From contig CM054060.1 in assembly GCA_028641055.1 (NCBI GenBank), forward strand, positions 317,677,344-317,741,343: a DNA stretch of 64,000 nucleotides. The letters run 5' to 3'. The notes under the pieces were generated by a model. The model saw nothing but the letters and a program-made list of their open reading frames with translations, was not told the origin of the DNA and searched no databases. Below are positions 24,750 to 36,176 of the stretch, piece by piece. The position numbers were made by a program, and so were the translations under genes. The stretch comes from Alopecurus myosuroides (Eukaryota > Streptophyta > Magnoliopsida > Poales > Poaceae). Positions within the stretch are counted from its first letter, which is position 1; each line of letters opens with the position of its first letter.

Positions 24750-24766
24750 TCTTTCTTGTAGTGTAT

Positions 24767-25420
24767 ACGAGTATCAGATACTTTGAGAGAGTTAGTCTAT
24801 GTTCTTGAGTGGATCCAGCTCTGTAAAATTTCTGCTTGCCGCAAGGGTGCCATGCGCACTTTGTCTTTGGCAAAAGCTTACCACCCAGATTTGAAGCCGG
24901 GACTGTTAGCTGGAGGGTTTCTAGAGTTCAAAGTGGATAAAATCCATTTCACCAAGTCAGATTTTTTGGCTATCAATAGGGAGACCCGGCAACATGCCAC
25001 TACAATTGCTCAGAACATGGATCTTTCCAAGCTTCAAGCCGGATATGATAGCTGGAACAGAAAGGTGGATATTCCAACTCTAGTTTTCGTGTATTTGAAG
25101 TTTTGAACCCTCCTCCAACAAATACCCCAACTTCCATAATACCGGCTTCTGTTTCTGAGTCTGGTACTCCAGCATTAATAGCTCCTCCCAAAGCACATAT
25201 TGAGTATAATGACCCCATGGAGTATCCCATGGAGGACTTGGCAATTTTGCGCCTTGCTGGAGAAGAAGTCATAGATGAAGCCGGCTAAAACCAGGACCAA
25301 GATGCAGGTGCCGAGGAAACAACAAATGATGACCCGACCAAGCACGACGAATCGGCGGAGCAAGACGACCCGACAAAAGGGGACCCGTCATCGAGAAAAA
25401 AGGCGATGGAGTGATAGTCT
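24767..25420 (+). pseudogene. Antisense accessory gene of element B, 3' part, decayed
   Basis: Continuation of the gene broken at 15055. An open piece at 24783-25106 (107 aa) reads LLAGGFLEFKVDKIHFTKSD and is followed in another frame by proline-rich and acidic sequence to about 25420. There is no independent match that I can name. Its position and strand mirror the antisense gene of element H. 25420-26037 then holds only untranslated sequence. Confidence 0.45.
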
Positions 25421-26037
25421 ATCTTTTGCATGTGAAATTTAATAAATATGGCCCTTAATGGGTCTGTAATAGGGCAAAGAAATTTAGCTTTTTAAGTCCT
25501 ATTATTGTGGTGCATTTGTGCACTTTGCTTGATACTTTTGTGATGTAATAAGATGCAACTTTGGTTTCATGATGTTAGTCTTAAACACTATGTCTTAATA
25601 GCCCTTTTGGTTAAAAAATTTCCACAAGATTGCATACCGCGTGACTTTTTTGCTAGTGCATCTTACTCAAAAAAAATCAGTGTCAACTAAGTCCATGATA
25701 GGCCATCATAGTTGATTTACTTTTTAGGTCATGCTTTTAGGTCACATAAATATGTGTAGCTTTATCTTGTAGATAATCAATACCAAGATATAATTTGGCA
25801 TAGGCTAGGTCCAAGGGTTATGATCTAGAATACATATTGTAACCGGCCCACAAGTAACCTCATGATCAACGAAAAATAAATAAAGACTCATCCTGAGAAT
25901 GATAAGTAGGTGAAATACAAAAATTCGGGTTCCAGATATGCTAGCTTTATTCTCTTCATCATAATAAAACATAGTGATTACAATGATCCTATGTGTGATA
26001 GGGGCGCAACCGAGCAATGTTCCATGGCCTATGGGTT

Positions 26038-29000
26038 TTATTCGTCAGACGTGCGCGATTTGTCAGCATAACGCATATCAATGATGTAATAGGATCCATT
26101 ATGTAGGTTCTTACTCAATACAAACGGTCCTTCCCATGGCGGACTCGGTTTATGTATCCCCCCTGTCTTTTGGATGAGACGAAGGACCAAGTCTCCTTCA
26201 TGGAAAATCTGGCTTCGGATTCTACGGCTAGGATATCTTCTTAAATCTTGTTGATATACCATAGATCTATATGTCGCGAGGTCCTATTCCTCTTCTAGGG
26301 TATACAACGAGTCTTGATGAGCAACGTCATTTTCAGTTTCCATGTATGCAACAATCCTTGGCGGGTCATGATATACATCACTTGGCAATACCGCCTCTGC
26401 ACCATACACAAGGAAAAGCAGAGTATAACCCGTTGACCTGTTGGGAATTGTCCGTATGCTCCATAAGGCTGCTGGTAGTTCTTCTACCCAGCTTTCTGTT
26501 GACCTGTTGGGAGTTGTACGTATGCTCCATAAGACAAAAGTCTGGGTTTAACACCTCTCAATAACTCCTGATTCTCTCTCTCATCCTGCCCGCTTGACTG
26601 AGGATGTGGGCGACTAAAGCTAAATTTAGTCGGATGTAATTTTTCTCACATAATTTCTGCATTGCTCCTTCAGACAAGTTGGTACCATTATCTGTAATAA
26701 TGTTGTGTGGATACCCAAAGCTAAATATGATCTTATTCGGGAATTTTACGGTTGTTTCAGCATTGCAACTACTAACATGTTATGCCTCAACCCACTTGGT
26801 GAACTTATCCGCGGCTACCAGGAGGTATGTTTTCTTGCGGGGTAATGTTCTAAAAGGTCCCACCATGTCTATTCCCCAAACTGCAGATGGACAAGTTATA
26901 GGTATCATCCTTAAGGCATGAGCTGGCATATGTTCATGTCTAGCATACTTCTCGCAACCTTCACAAGTGCGCACAATTTGCTCTGCATCCACCAAAGTTG
27001 TAAGCCGGAAAAATCCTTGTCTAAAATCTTTAGCAACCAGAGATATGGTAATTGCATGATGTCCACAATCCCCCGAGTGTCTCTCGTTTAGGATATTTCG
27101 TCCTTCCTCAGGGGAAAGCAATATTGAAAAATTCATGAAACTCTACGTTTGTATAACTCCCCATTGATATTTGTGTACGCCTTGGAGCGTCTGATTATTT
27201 GACGGGCGATGATTTACTCTTGTGGGAGCTCTCCTCGCAGTAAATAAGTCAGATATGGCTCTGCCCATTCTAGTTTTGCATGAAGTGTTGCTACCAACTC
27301 TGATGTAGGTTCTACATTTGGTATGTCATCCTCAGTGGGAATTTTTCAGATGGACTATGTATCTCATCTAGGAAAACATGGGTGGAATTGGTTTTTTTTA
27401 GAACCCAAACGAGACGAAGCATCAGCTTACTTATTAAACCAGAGATGAATGTGATCTACCTGATATCCCTGAAAGTGACCTTCTATTTGAGAAATTGCAC
27501 GCCTGTAAGATGCCATAATCGGGTCCTTTGAATCCCATGATCCAGTGACTTGTTGCGATACTAAGTCTGAATCTTCAAAACGTCAAATCTGGGTTATGAT
27601 CATCTCTTTGGCTATGCATAGTCCATGAAGCATGGCCTCATATTCAGCTGCATTATTGGTGCATTTGAATGAAATCTGCAAGACATACCAGAATTTATCT
27701 CCTCTAGGAGAGGTTAACAGTACCCTAGCTCCGGATCCCTCCAACTGTCTGGATCCATCAAAGTGCATAGTCCAATATATTGTATTTGGCTTCTCAGGTG
27801 GAGCCTGCAGCTCTGGCCACTCATTAACAAAGTCGATCAAAGCCTAAGATTTTATAGTTGTTCGGTGTTTGTATTTGATGTGATATGGCCCCATCTCTAA
27901 TGCCCACTCGGAGACTCGCCCAGTTGCTTCCTTGTTTTGTATAATATCTATTTTCATTTTTTTGTTAAGTATGTGGGTGACTCATCGTCGTGAGATCGGT
28001 TGGTCGAGGGCTCTTTCTTTTCAAGTAGTCTCAGTCGGCGAACTCGGCTCCACAGAAGAAGTCAGTAGTGAATCAAATAACTCATGCATTTAATCAGTGA
28101 CTAGGGATCGATCAATCGGATGCAACCGATCCATGCAAAAAGAATTGGAAATGGGATGACGCAAGAGCAGCGGAAGGTGACTTAGCAACATCAGTCATTT
28201 ATTTCCTATAGAAGGAAGGATGGATCTCTCTTATGTCTAGACGAAAGATCTAATTTTTTCTACCGCTCTCCCTCTTATGAGTCTCTGTCAGCCGTTGTTT
28301 AGTAGCTTTCAACGCGAGTTCAGTCATTCTCTTATATACTGAAAAGTACGAACTGACTTAAAGCAACTGCCAAGGGTGCAGAATTGATCACTGTTATTGG
28401 GTGTTCCTGGAAATAATGCTTCAGTTCACGACTAGCCTTGAAAACCCCCCCAAAACAAGCTTCTGTCAATGTGGATAGCGATGCTTGGACTCTGTCAAGA
28501 CCTCGCTGACATTGTAGACTAGCCTTTGCTCCAATTTATCTTTGCTTTGTTTTGCTCCTTCTACCACCGCCACCGCACAAACGCCTTTGTTATTCGCTGC
28601 AATGTATAATAACATGGGGTCCTTTGCCTTAGGAGCTGCTAACACAGGAGCTTCGGAGAGTTTTTTTAAAGATCTTCCAATGCTTCGTCTGTTTCTTGAT
28701 TCTAGACACAGTTATATTTTTTTTCAAGAGCCTGTATAAGGGGATCGCCTTCTCGCCAAGCCGACTTATAAAGCACCTAAAAGCTACCAGGTAACCTATA
28801 ACTTTTTGGACATCCTTCAAACAAGCCACCTTCTTCGGGTTGCTAATGACTTAGAACTGGGTTTGCTAACCATTTTGTGTGGAATACCTCCACAATTAAT
28901 CTGGCTGCTAAAAGCATGGCTATTTCTTCCCCGGTTGCTCTGTGTCTTTCATCATTGAAGCGACAAAGAAATTGTTTAATAGGCTTCATGTGAGGATCGA

Positions 29001-29272
29001 TATTTAAGACGTGCTCAGAAAGCTCGCTCAGAATCCATGCATGTCACTAGGTTTCCATGCAAAGATAACCCGATTCTCACGGAGAAAATTGATGAGTGCG
29101 CTTTCCTATTTATGAGTCATGCGAGTTCCCACAGTCAACTGCTTGGAGGAGTCACCGAGGGTAAAATCAACTTGCTTTGTATTCTGCGCAGACTTGAACT
29201 TCAGTTTCGACTCGGTAGAAGGTTTCTTGAGTGAATTCAAATCTTTTGGATCAACATGTTGTTTATAAAACT
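26038..29272 (-). pseudogene. Element B pol remnant: integrase, RNase H and truncated reverse transcriptase
   Basis: Read on minus: 29272-28629 holds the RT start (TKWLANPV, about 28890) fused almost directly to the RT end (CLKDVQKVIGY, SRLGEKAIPLYRLLKK, about 28820). The palm with the YVDD site is absent. RNase H (MHFDGSR, NNAAEYEAMLHG) lies at 27840-27583. The integrase zinc finger with both Cys (CEGC) and the first catalytic Asp (GIDMVGPF) lies at 27136-26780. The integrase C-terminus with a GPF motif (SPPWEGPFVLSK) lies at 26262-26038. There are many stops and frameshifts. About 400 bp of foreign sequence appears to interrupt the RNase H connection near 27957-28370. Confidence 0.75.
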
Positions 29273-32200
29273 TTAACTCCTCCTCTGCGCAAGATGTTTC
29301 CGCATATGTTGCGTATCCATCCTCACACTCAAGGATATATCCATGTCACCGTCCATGGTGATATTGCCTTTGGAACCCGGCATTTCAAGTTTGAGGTAAA
29401 CATAACAAGGTATGGCCATAAACTTGGCATAGGTTGGGCGACCAAATAAGGCATGGTACGGGCTTTTAAATTTGACCACCTCAAATTGTAGTATCTCAGA
29501 CCTATAATTATCCATAGTCCCAAAAGCTACCTACAAATAAATTTTGCCAATTGGCTAAGCTGATTTACCTCGAACAATGCCATGAAAGATTGTAGATGAA
29601 GGATGCAACTGCTTTTCCTGGAGGTTCGGTTTTTTGAATGTGTCATAGTATAATATGTTTATGCTGCTAGCACCATCCATCAAAACCTTTGTCAGATTGT
29701 ACCCTCCAACTTGGGGAGCGACGACCGAAGCCACACTTCCAGGGCTATCCACCCGAGTTGGATGATCTTCTCTGCTCCAAGTTATTGGCTGCTGAGAGGA
29801 ATTTAACCAAATCGGGACTGCCGAGGCAGTTGCATTAAAAACCCTCTTTTGCAATTTTCTATCCCTTCTGTTTGAACGTGTTGTGAATACGTGGTATTTC
29901 CCCTCACTCAACTGCTTCGGGTTACTCTGAAAATCGGATTGTCCTCCCCGATAAGGATCTCCCTGTCCGCCTCCTGAATTTCCGAGTCCATGTTTTACGG
30001 GTCCCGGGTTACGTGCGCTCAGGTTACCACCTCCCATGTTCATAGAATGTCTTCCTCCGTTAATTACGGGTCCGTGACCTCCGTCGTTGCCATTGTTGCG
30101 AGAACTTTGCATAATGAAGCAATTTTCTCACGTGTGGTTTGCTAGTCTTCCTAGCCTGTTGTGCCTTGGGCACGGGCCATTGAGGGCTTGGCGTCTTTGC
30201 TGATAATTGTTTGGGCGAAACTGCTACTGCTGATTACCTGTGTAAGTGCTATTCTGTCTCTAGTTCTATATTTGTGTTTGCCATGAAGTCTGATGTCGCA
30301 TTGCCGTTTTTCCGCTTGTTGTTATTATGCCCATTATTTGGAGTGGTATTGCTTGTGGGAGGTTTGGTTCCGTTATTCTTTCCTTTCGTTGACTTCTCAT
30401 CATCAAATTCGGGATCCTAAGTGTTGTCAAAACCTGTATACTTGGTCATGGCATTCATAATATCGCCCATGTCCGTGGTGGTTTCCATTCGTCTTGTGCT
30501 TCAAAGGATCAAATCTACAGTTCCTCCCCAAAATCAGAACAACTGACTATGCCGTGATGTTGTCTAAAGAGTGGATAATTTGGGCGACCCTTCTCGATGA
30601 ATGTTGGGCCGACTCTCCCTCCTTTTGAACACAGTTTTCCAAGTCTATAATTGTTCTTGGACGCTTACATGTCCCCCGGAATTTTTTTATGAACATATCC
30701 TTCAATTCCCGCCAAGTGTTGACGGGGTTGGGGGCAGGTTTTCAACCAAGTTTTAGCCATTCCTTCTAGCATCATGCTCAGGTACCGCACGCATATAGCT
30801 TCACTGACATCTAAATCTCCATACCCATTTCGTAACTTCCAATCCACCCGATCAGTTCCATGTACGCTGTATAATTTGGAACTCTGCGAGGTCCATTAAA
30901 ATCCATGGGTAAACGCTCACTCCGTAAGGTTGGCCCAAACATTGGATTCCAAAACTTCTTCCTCTAGGGGTTGCCAAAGGTGGGGGAAATTTAGGCAATG
31001 GGTTGCGGCACTGCGTTTGTGTGCTGAACAGGCTGTTGTACTCTATTTCCCTCACTAACCGCGGGCCTAGGCACATGTCCAATGTTTGTGATTCCTAGAG
31101 AAAACAAAGTCGGCTGGAGTGGCTGCGTATTTTGGGCTTCCCTCTGTCATCTTACGTTGCTTGAGTCAGCTAGCTCCGGGGAGTTTCCATGATGGCTCTG
31201 CGGTGCTGAATTGCGGTTATTATAAGGCGTCGAGTGTAGACAGTCCGTCACATTTTTGTAATTTAACTGTTGTACCATCGCAGTCTGCAACATCTCAATC
31301 GCCCTCTTTGCCTCAAACCCGAGTGGGGTGTTTCATTAATCGGGATTTTGGTGAGGTTGGCTGTTGCCGCCCAGACATTGTCCATTGGGTTAGTATAATG
31401 ACCAACAAGCATATGGAAATATGCCGGGTGCTATTTGATAGTTGTTGGATATGTTGCTGGAACAGTGGTTGATTCATGTTTGTGAGTGTCGCACCCAGCG
31501 CCAGCGGGGGTATAGGGGCTCCTCCTGCATCAAGGGAGGCTCCTCCTGCTCCTGGTGCGGCTCCTCTTGGTTCAGGTGTTGATAAGGAGGGACTCCTAGA
31601 GTCATTATCCGGGTTTCCCTACGGGGTATAAAAACCAGAGCTGAAGGCGCAAGGCCGGCTAGGAGCCGGCTCATGCTCTTTCTATGCCGAATACTAGTCA
31701 ACTCTCTCTGGCAAAAATCCAAGTGAATCCCCTGGATTTCGAACCTTTGTGCTTCTTGCAACATCTCATTCTGAACCGTTTTCATTTTCTCGGTCTCTAA
31801 GTTTACTCTATCTCAAAAAATTCCCATGCGTTCATAAAGGGTTGTGATCTCGGCTTCCACGCTTCCATGGTTTCAGCTGTAATTGGGATACCCAGCGCTA
31901 TGTTGAGCGCCTCAATTGCGGCTATGAGCTCGTGACTTCGTACACGAGACTCTATATTTTTTTCACCCTGCTAGTCGGTGTGATTGCTCCCGCGTTAAAA
32001 ATAGGGTTTCCTCCTAGTGGAGTTGTTGCGGCTATAGGCGCGGTGTTCACTAAACATCTGATCTCATCATAAGTTAGTGGATTGGTGCCTCTAGCCATGT
32101 ATACTGCAACACGATGCAGGAGTTCTGACGACTCGTAACCTGTTTTTGAATCCGAGTAACCTCCCAACCTTTCCTAATTAAGCGGTTGAATTGACCTAGT

Positions 32201-32517
32201 TTCATTGAGGTCATTATTTTCGACTGACGATTCTCCATACGAATGTATGATCGTGGCATTGCCTGAAACGGAGTTTGATTCCTGCTCCGTCTCCTCCTAG
32301 GATGTGTTGATGAACCCGGCGAAAACGTTGATCTTGCCAAAAGGAAATTGAAAACTAGTTTCGACGAAATCAAACTCAGGTCCCAAGTTTCATCATTGAC
32401 GTAGTAGTTTCCATGCCGGCTCTTCCTGATATGTCCAATTGCCATCTTCTCGATCCCTGGGAGAGCTCCTTTCAAAAATAAGACTCCTCCGTGTGCTAGC
32501 CCCACGGTGGGCGCCAA
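29273..32517 (-). pseudogene. Element B gag and protease remnant
   Basis: Read on minus. The frame enters from within the LTR (ATG near 32580) through the primer site, which encodes LAPTVG. Gag capsid remnants include MLEGMAKTWLKTCP at 30847-30665, and basic, Gly-rich nucleocapsid-like sequence lies near 30112-29950. The protease at 30112-29555 holds LMDGASSINILYYDTF, where the usual DGGS/DTG loop reads DGAS. A downstream piece at 29515-29273 has SPYHALFGRPTYAKFMA. Several stops separate these pieces. Confidence 0.7.
32500..32517 (-). other. Element B primer-binding site, tRNA-Lys
   Basis: The minus strand reads TTGGCGCCCACCGTGGGG, one base inside the LTR end. It is complementary to the 3' end of plant tRNA-Lys and identical to the site of element H. 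Confidence 0.85.
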
Positions 32518-32518
32518 C

Positions 32519-33015
32519 TGTCGTGGGGTTGTCACGGCAAGTGTCCTCATATGAGAACTCAATTGCGAGTCCATTGGCATGAGTTGAGGCTTTAAAAGGG
32601 TTGAGCCGGGAATGAGAGAATCGGGTTTACCCAGGTTTGGCCCCTCGGTTGAGGGTAAGACCTACCCATGTCTGATTGCTACTTATAATATCAGTCTCGA
32701 TTACAAGGTGCAAAATCAGGATGCCTATTTCTCGATAGTTTAGAGCTTGGCTTTCTACACCTCAGGACCCGCCTTGTATAGCCACCGGGTTCCTGGGTTT
32801 ACAGGAGAGTCCGGGTTCCCCTCGAACCCGGAGTCCTACTTGTAAACTTCAAGCTTCTAGAAAATACCGTATCGTATGGAAAGTCGGGTTCTTCTCGTTT
32901 GGGCCAAGGGCCAAACCGGTTTTCCTTCGGCGGCCGGTTCTTTGCCCAATCCAGTTCTTGTTTTCTGGACTCCATTTCCCTTGCTTTGAGGACCTGGGAG
33001 ATCATTCCCCCAACA
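32519..33015 (-). repeat. Element B 5' LTR (497 bp, uninterrupted)
   Basis: Plus-strand ends TGTCGTGGGG and CCCCCAACA, followed by the GTCCC duplication. It is the reference for how the left LTR looked before the solo LTR insertion. Confidence 0.88.
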
Positions 33016-33643
33016 GTCCCGCTGGTGGTTATTGTTCGGTAAGTACCTGAACATGTTTGTGTGTTATCGAGCCTTTTTAGGTCACACGCTTATTGAGCCT
33101 TTTTAGGTCACACGCTTAAGTCGTGCCAAAATTTTATTGAGATAAATAATATGTTTCTATCAATTTTATGAATGTTCGATGTCATTACGATATCACAGAA
33201 ACAATTCTGGTGTCAATCGGAATGGTTTTGGGGAAGTTATATAAAAGAGAAATTATGCTGGCGTTAGGAAGAATTTATATGAGAGGTAACGGATCACATG
33301 AGATGTTCCGGGGTGCTAGAATGGTGTTTCTAACATCGTTAGATAATATCGATGATTTTATCTATAGGGGAAAACTGGTTCCGGAGGAGTTTCAGGGACT
33401 TTCCAAATGAGGAAGAAGTGTCGGGAGGGGGCATATTTCCCCCGCATGAACGAACCCTATTTTAGGGGGATGCCAGGTGGGCCCCACTGGGTTCACAAGT
33501 TGGTACTCACCGTCCCGGTAATTTTTTGGATTTTATGGGAAGAAAAGGATAAAAAAGAGGAAAAGTAAAAAGGGAAGGAGGGAGGTGGAGTTTGACTCCA
33601 CTTCACCCAATCCGAGTTGGGCTCGCAGAGGGTGGTAAGACCA
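33016..33643. other. unclassified repetitive DNA, right part of the target of element B
   Basis: Continuation of 9032-9301. It contains a 26-bp tandem duplication (GAGCCTTTTTAGGTCACACG at 33069 and 33095). The open frame 33168-33410 has no domain. Probably an old LTR fragment; the family is unknown. Confidence 0.45.
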
Positions 33644-35258
33644 TGATAGGTCTCCAACATATCTATAATTTCTGATGCTCCATGATGATGTTATGACAAT
33701 TGCTACATGTTTTCTCCCTTCTTTATAGATTTTTTACATGTTTTCCGGGACTAACTTATTAACAAGATGCCATAGAGCCAGTTCCATGTTTTCTGCTGTT
33801 TTTAGTTTCAGAAAAGTTGTTCTGGAAATATTCTCGGAATTGGAAAATTCGAAATCCATAAGTCTTAGAAGTCTCGGAAGCTTCCAGAAGTCCCGAAGAG
33901 CCCCGGAGGGGGGCCACAGGGTGGCAACACCATGGGGTGGCGCGGGTCCCCCTGGCCGCGCCACCTAGTGGTGTGGGACCCCTGTCCACCCCCGGGGTCG
34001 CCCTTTTCGCCTATTTATACTCCCTCGAGGTAAAACCCTAAACATTCGACCTTTTCCAGAAAATACATCCGTAGCTCCGCCGCCGCCACCGACAAGTTTC
34101 GGGGGACAAATCTCTGTTCTGGCACCCTGTCGGGACGGGAAAGTACCCCCGGAACCATCTCCATCGACTCCACCGCCATTTCCATCGTCGTTGCTGTCTC
34201 CTATGATGAGGAGGGAGTAGTTCTCCCCTGAGGCTGAGGGCTCTACTGGTATTTATGTGGTTCATCTCTCTCTCCCATGGTGTGATCTATATGTGATCAT
34301 GATCTTTGTAATCTATTTGAATTCATAGATGTTAACTTTCATATTTTGCTACTCAAGTGCTTTATTAATATGAACTTTGGAGTCACCTTGTCCCGTGGTG
34401 TGAAGGTGACAGTGTGCACATCGTGTGTGTCTCCTCTATGAATTGTGGTGTTTGTCTAGTACCATCTAGGGCGCTCATAGTGACAGCGTGGGGTTAACTA
34501 GACATGGGAATGGTTACTTTAAGGAATGTTTTTGCAGCCCGACGCAATGATTAGTGTCTATCATTTGTTATTAGATCTCCGTAAACGCTTTGATCACGGT
34601 GTAAAGGTGACAGTGTGTGCGCCGTGTGGTTTAGCATTATATTTATATTTTGTGTTGGGTAACCCTATGAAATTGTGGTGTTTGCGTGGAACCATCTGGG
34701 TCTCATGGTGATAGCATGGGGGTTACTTAGTTGGGAAAGTGCTTACTCTGAGGAGTGATGTTAAAGCCCTACGCATGGATTGGTGTTGTTATTCGACCAG
34801 AGAGTGGTTAAGAGTAGCATAGTGAAGAGAAGATATCTAGTTATTCAATTATGTGATCATTGTTGAGACTGTCCTCTAGTTAAAGTAGGATCCCTAGGCC
34901 TTATTTCCAAGCATTGAAACATAATTTTCCGCCTCTTCTGCTACATGTTTTCTTGCTTCCATTTTTATTTCAGAATTCTATTATCACTTATTATCATCCA
35001 TATTACTTGCATTTTACTCTCTCTTCTCCGAACTAGTGCACCTATACAACTGACAATTGTATTAGGTGTGTTGGGGACACAAGAGACTTCTTGTATCTTG
35101 ATTGCAGGGTTGCTTGAGAGGGATATCTTTGACCTCTACCTCCCTGAGTTCGATAAACTTTTGGTGATCCACTTAAGGGAAACTTGCTTGTGTTCTACAA
35201 ACCTCTGCACTTGGAGGCACAACACTGTCTACAAGAATAGAAGCGTGCGTAGACATCA
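33644..35258 (+). repeat. Element F 5' LTR (1615 bp)
   Basis: Starts TGATAGGTCTCCAACATATC and ends GCGTAGACATCA. TATTTATA at 34012-34019 is a TATA-box candidate. 34380-34560 and 34590-34800 are a degenerate direct repeat of about 210 bp (AAGGTGACAGTGTG in each). It is homologous to the solo LTR at 9507-11779 and to the fragment at 57443-57807. Confidence 0.8.
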
Positions 35259-35269
35259 AGCTATTTTTC

Positions 35270-35287
35270 TGGCGCCGTTGCCGGGGA
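35270..35287 (+). other. Element F primer-binding site, tRNA-Asp
   Basis: TGGCGCCGTTGCCGGGGA is complementary to the 3' end of plant tRNA-Asp, the primer used by Athila-type elements. It lies 11 nt after the LTR. Confidence 0.85.
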
Positions 35288-35396
35288 GGTAAGGTAAAAG
35301 GTACTCACATCCTCGGGTGTGAGTGCTCGAAGTTATTTCCTTTAGATCATGCAATATCTTTTTCTTTCTTGTTTTTATTTTCACTAGTTAGGCTTA

Positions 35397-36176
35397 ATGG
35401 AAAACAACAAAAATATGAGAGAGATTTATAATCTTTATATTGAGTTAGGACATGAAGTGTTTGAAGAGAAAATTAAAAAACCTATGGGGCTTTATTTGCA
35501 TGCTAATAGCAATGTTATTAGTATGAATTCTTTGAACACCATTATTGCTAATGCTATGGAAAAGTCTAAGCTTGCGGAAGCTAGTCTTGATGAATATGAT
35601 ATTTTTAGTCCCCCAAGCATGGAGGAACAGATTTACTTTGATGATACTTTGCCTCCAATATATGATGATTATAATGATTGTGGTATTCTAGTTCCACCTA
35701 CTATGACTGATAAATTTTATTGTGATCATGATATGCCTTCTATATATGATCATTACAATGATGAATATGTTATTTTCAGTCCACCTACTATTGAGGAGAA
35801 AATTAATTATGATTGCAAAATGCCTCCTATATTTGATGATTATGGTGATGAGAATAATAATTATAGCTATTTCGTTGAATTTTCTCCCACTACTATTAAT
35901 AAAAATGACTATGCTTATGTGGAGAGTAATAATTCTTTTATGCATGTGGCTCATGATAAGAATGTTATATCTGATAGTTATATTGTTAATTTTATTCATG
36001 ATGCTACTGAAAGTTATTATGAGAGAGGGAAACATAATTTTATGCATCTCAACAATATTAAGTTTCCCCTCTTTATGTTGAAATTTTTTAAGTTGCACTT
36101 ATTTTGCTTTCCTATGCTTGTTTCCTTGTGCTTTCGTAACTTGTTTATCTACAAGATTCTTTTTCATAGGAAGTAG
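35397..36176 (+). CDS. Athila-like element ORF, 259 aa, repeat-containing protein of unknown function
   Basis: An intact 259-codon frame from ATG at 35397, about 110 nt after the primer site, where gag would normally start. I recall similar short proteins in Sabrina/WHAM-type grass elements but know no function. The centre (about residues 70-160) is an acidic array of about 35-residue repeats, each with SPPT/S, then KI-x-YD and a core such as MPPIFDDYGD or LPPIYDDYND. Aromatic and acidic residues recur at fixed positions. The C-terminus (LMHLNNIKFPLFML-like) is hydrophobic. No nucleic-acid-binding motif or protease is visible. It is AT-rich compared with the gag of element H. It may be an aberrant gag N-terminus or an accessory protein. 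Confidence 0.6.
   Translation: MENNKNMREIYNLYIELGHEVFEEKIKKPMGLYLHANSNVISMNSLNTIIANAMEKSKLAEASLDEYDIFSPPSMEEQIYFDDTLPPIYDDYNDCGILVPPTMTDKFYCDHDMPSIYDHYNDEYVIFSPPTIEEKINYDCKMPPIFDDYGDENNNYSYFVEFSPTTINKNDYAYVESNNSFMHVAHDKNVISDSYIVNFIHDATESYYERGKHNFMHLNNIKFPLFMLKFFKLHLFCFPMLVSLCFRNLFIYKILFHRK

Larger units (their letters stand above)
15056..24763. mobile_element. Small CACTA element (about 320 bp net) split by LARD-2
   Basis: The left end reads CACTACTAGAGAATAG at 15056 and the right end CTTTCTTGTAGTG ends at 24763. It is flanked by a perfect 3-bp duplication TAT (15053-15055 and 24764-24766), as expected for CACTA transposons. Subterminal copies of TTGGTTACTA-like motifs recur on both strands, consistent with transposase-binding repeats. 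It is non-coding and MITE-sized. LARD-2 sits near its right end. Confidence 0.85.
9302..33015 (-). mobile_element. Element B: old Tat-type Ty3/Gypsy retrotransposon, minus strand, with nested insertions
   Basis: LTRs at 9302-12089 (interrupted) and 32519-33015 are flanked by a perfect 5-bp duplication GTCCC (9297-9301 and 33016-33020). The LTRs differ at roughly 15-20% of positions by eye, so the insertion is old. The right LTR is followed, on the minus strand, by a tRNA-Lys primer site. Order on the minus strand is gag, protease, RT/RNase H, integrase, then an antisense gene and the 3' LTR. This is the Tat/Retand-lineage layout. Without the nested solo LTR and LARD-2 it is about 12 kb. All genes are broken. 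Confidence 0.9.

Noticed and set aside
35688..36098. Ile-rich minus and Met/Leu-rich +1 frames over the element F ORF
   Set aside because: Shadows of the repeat-coding ORF on the other strand or frame.
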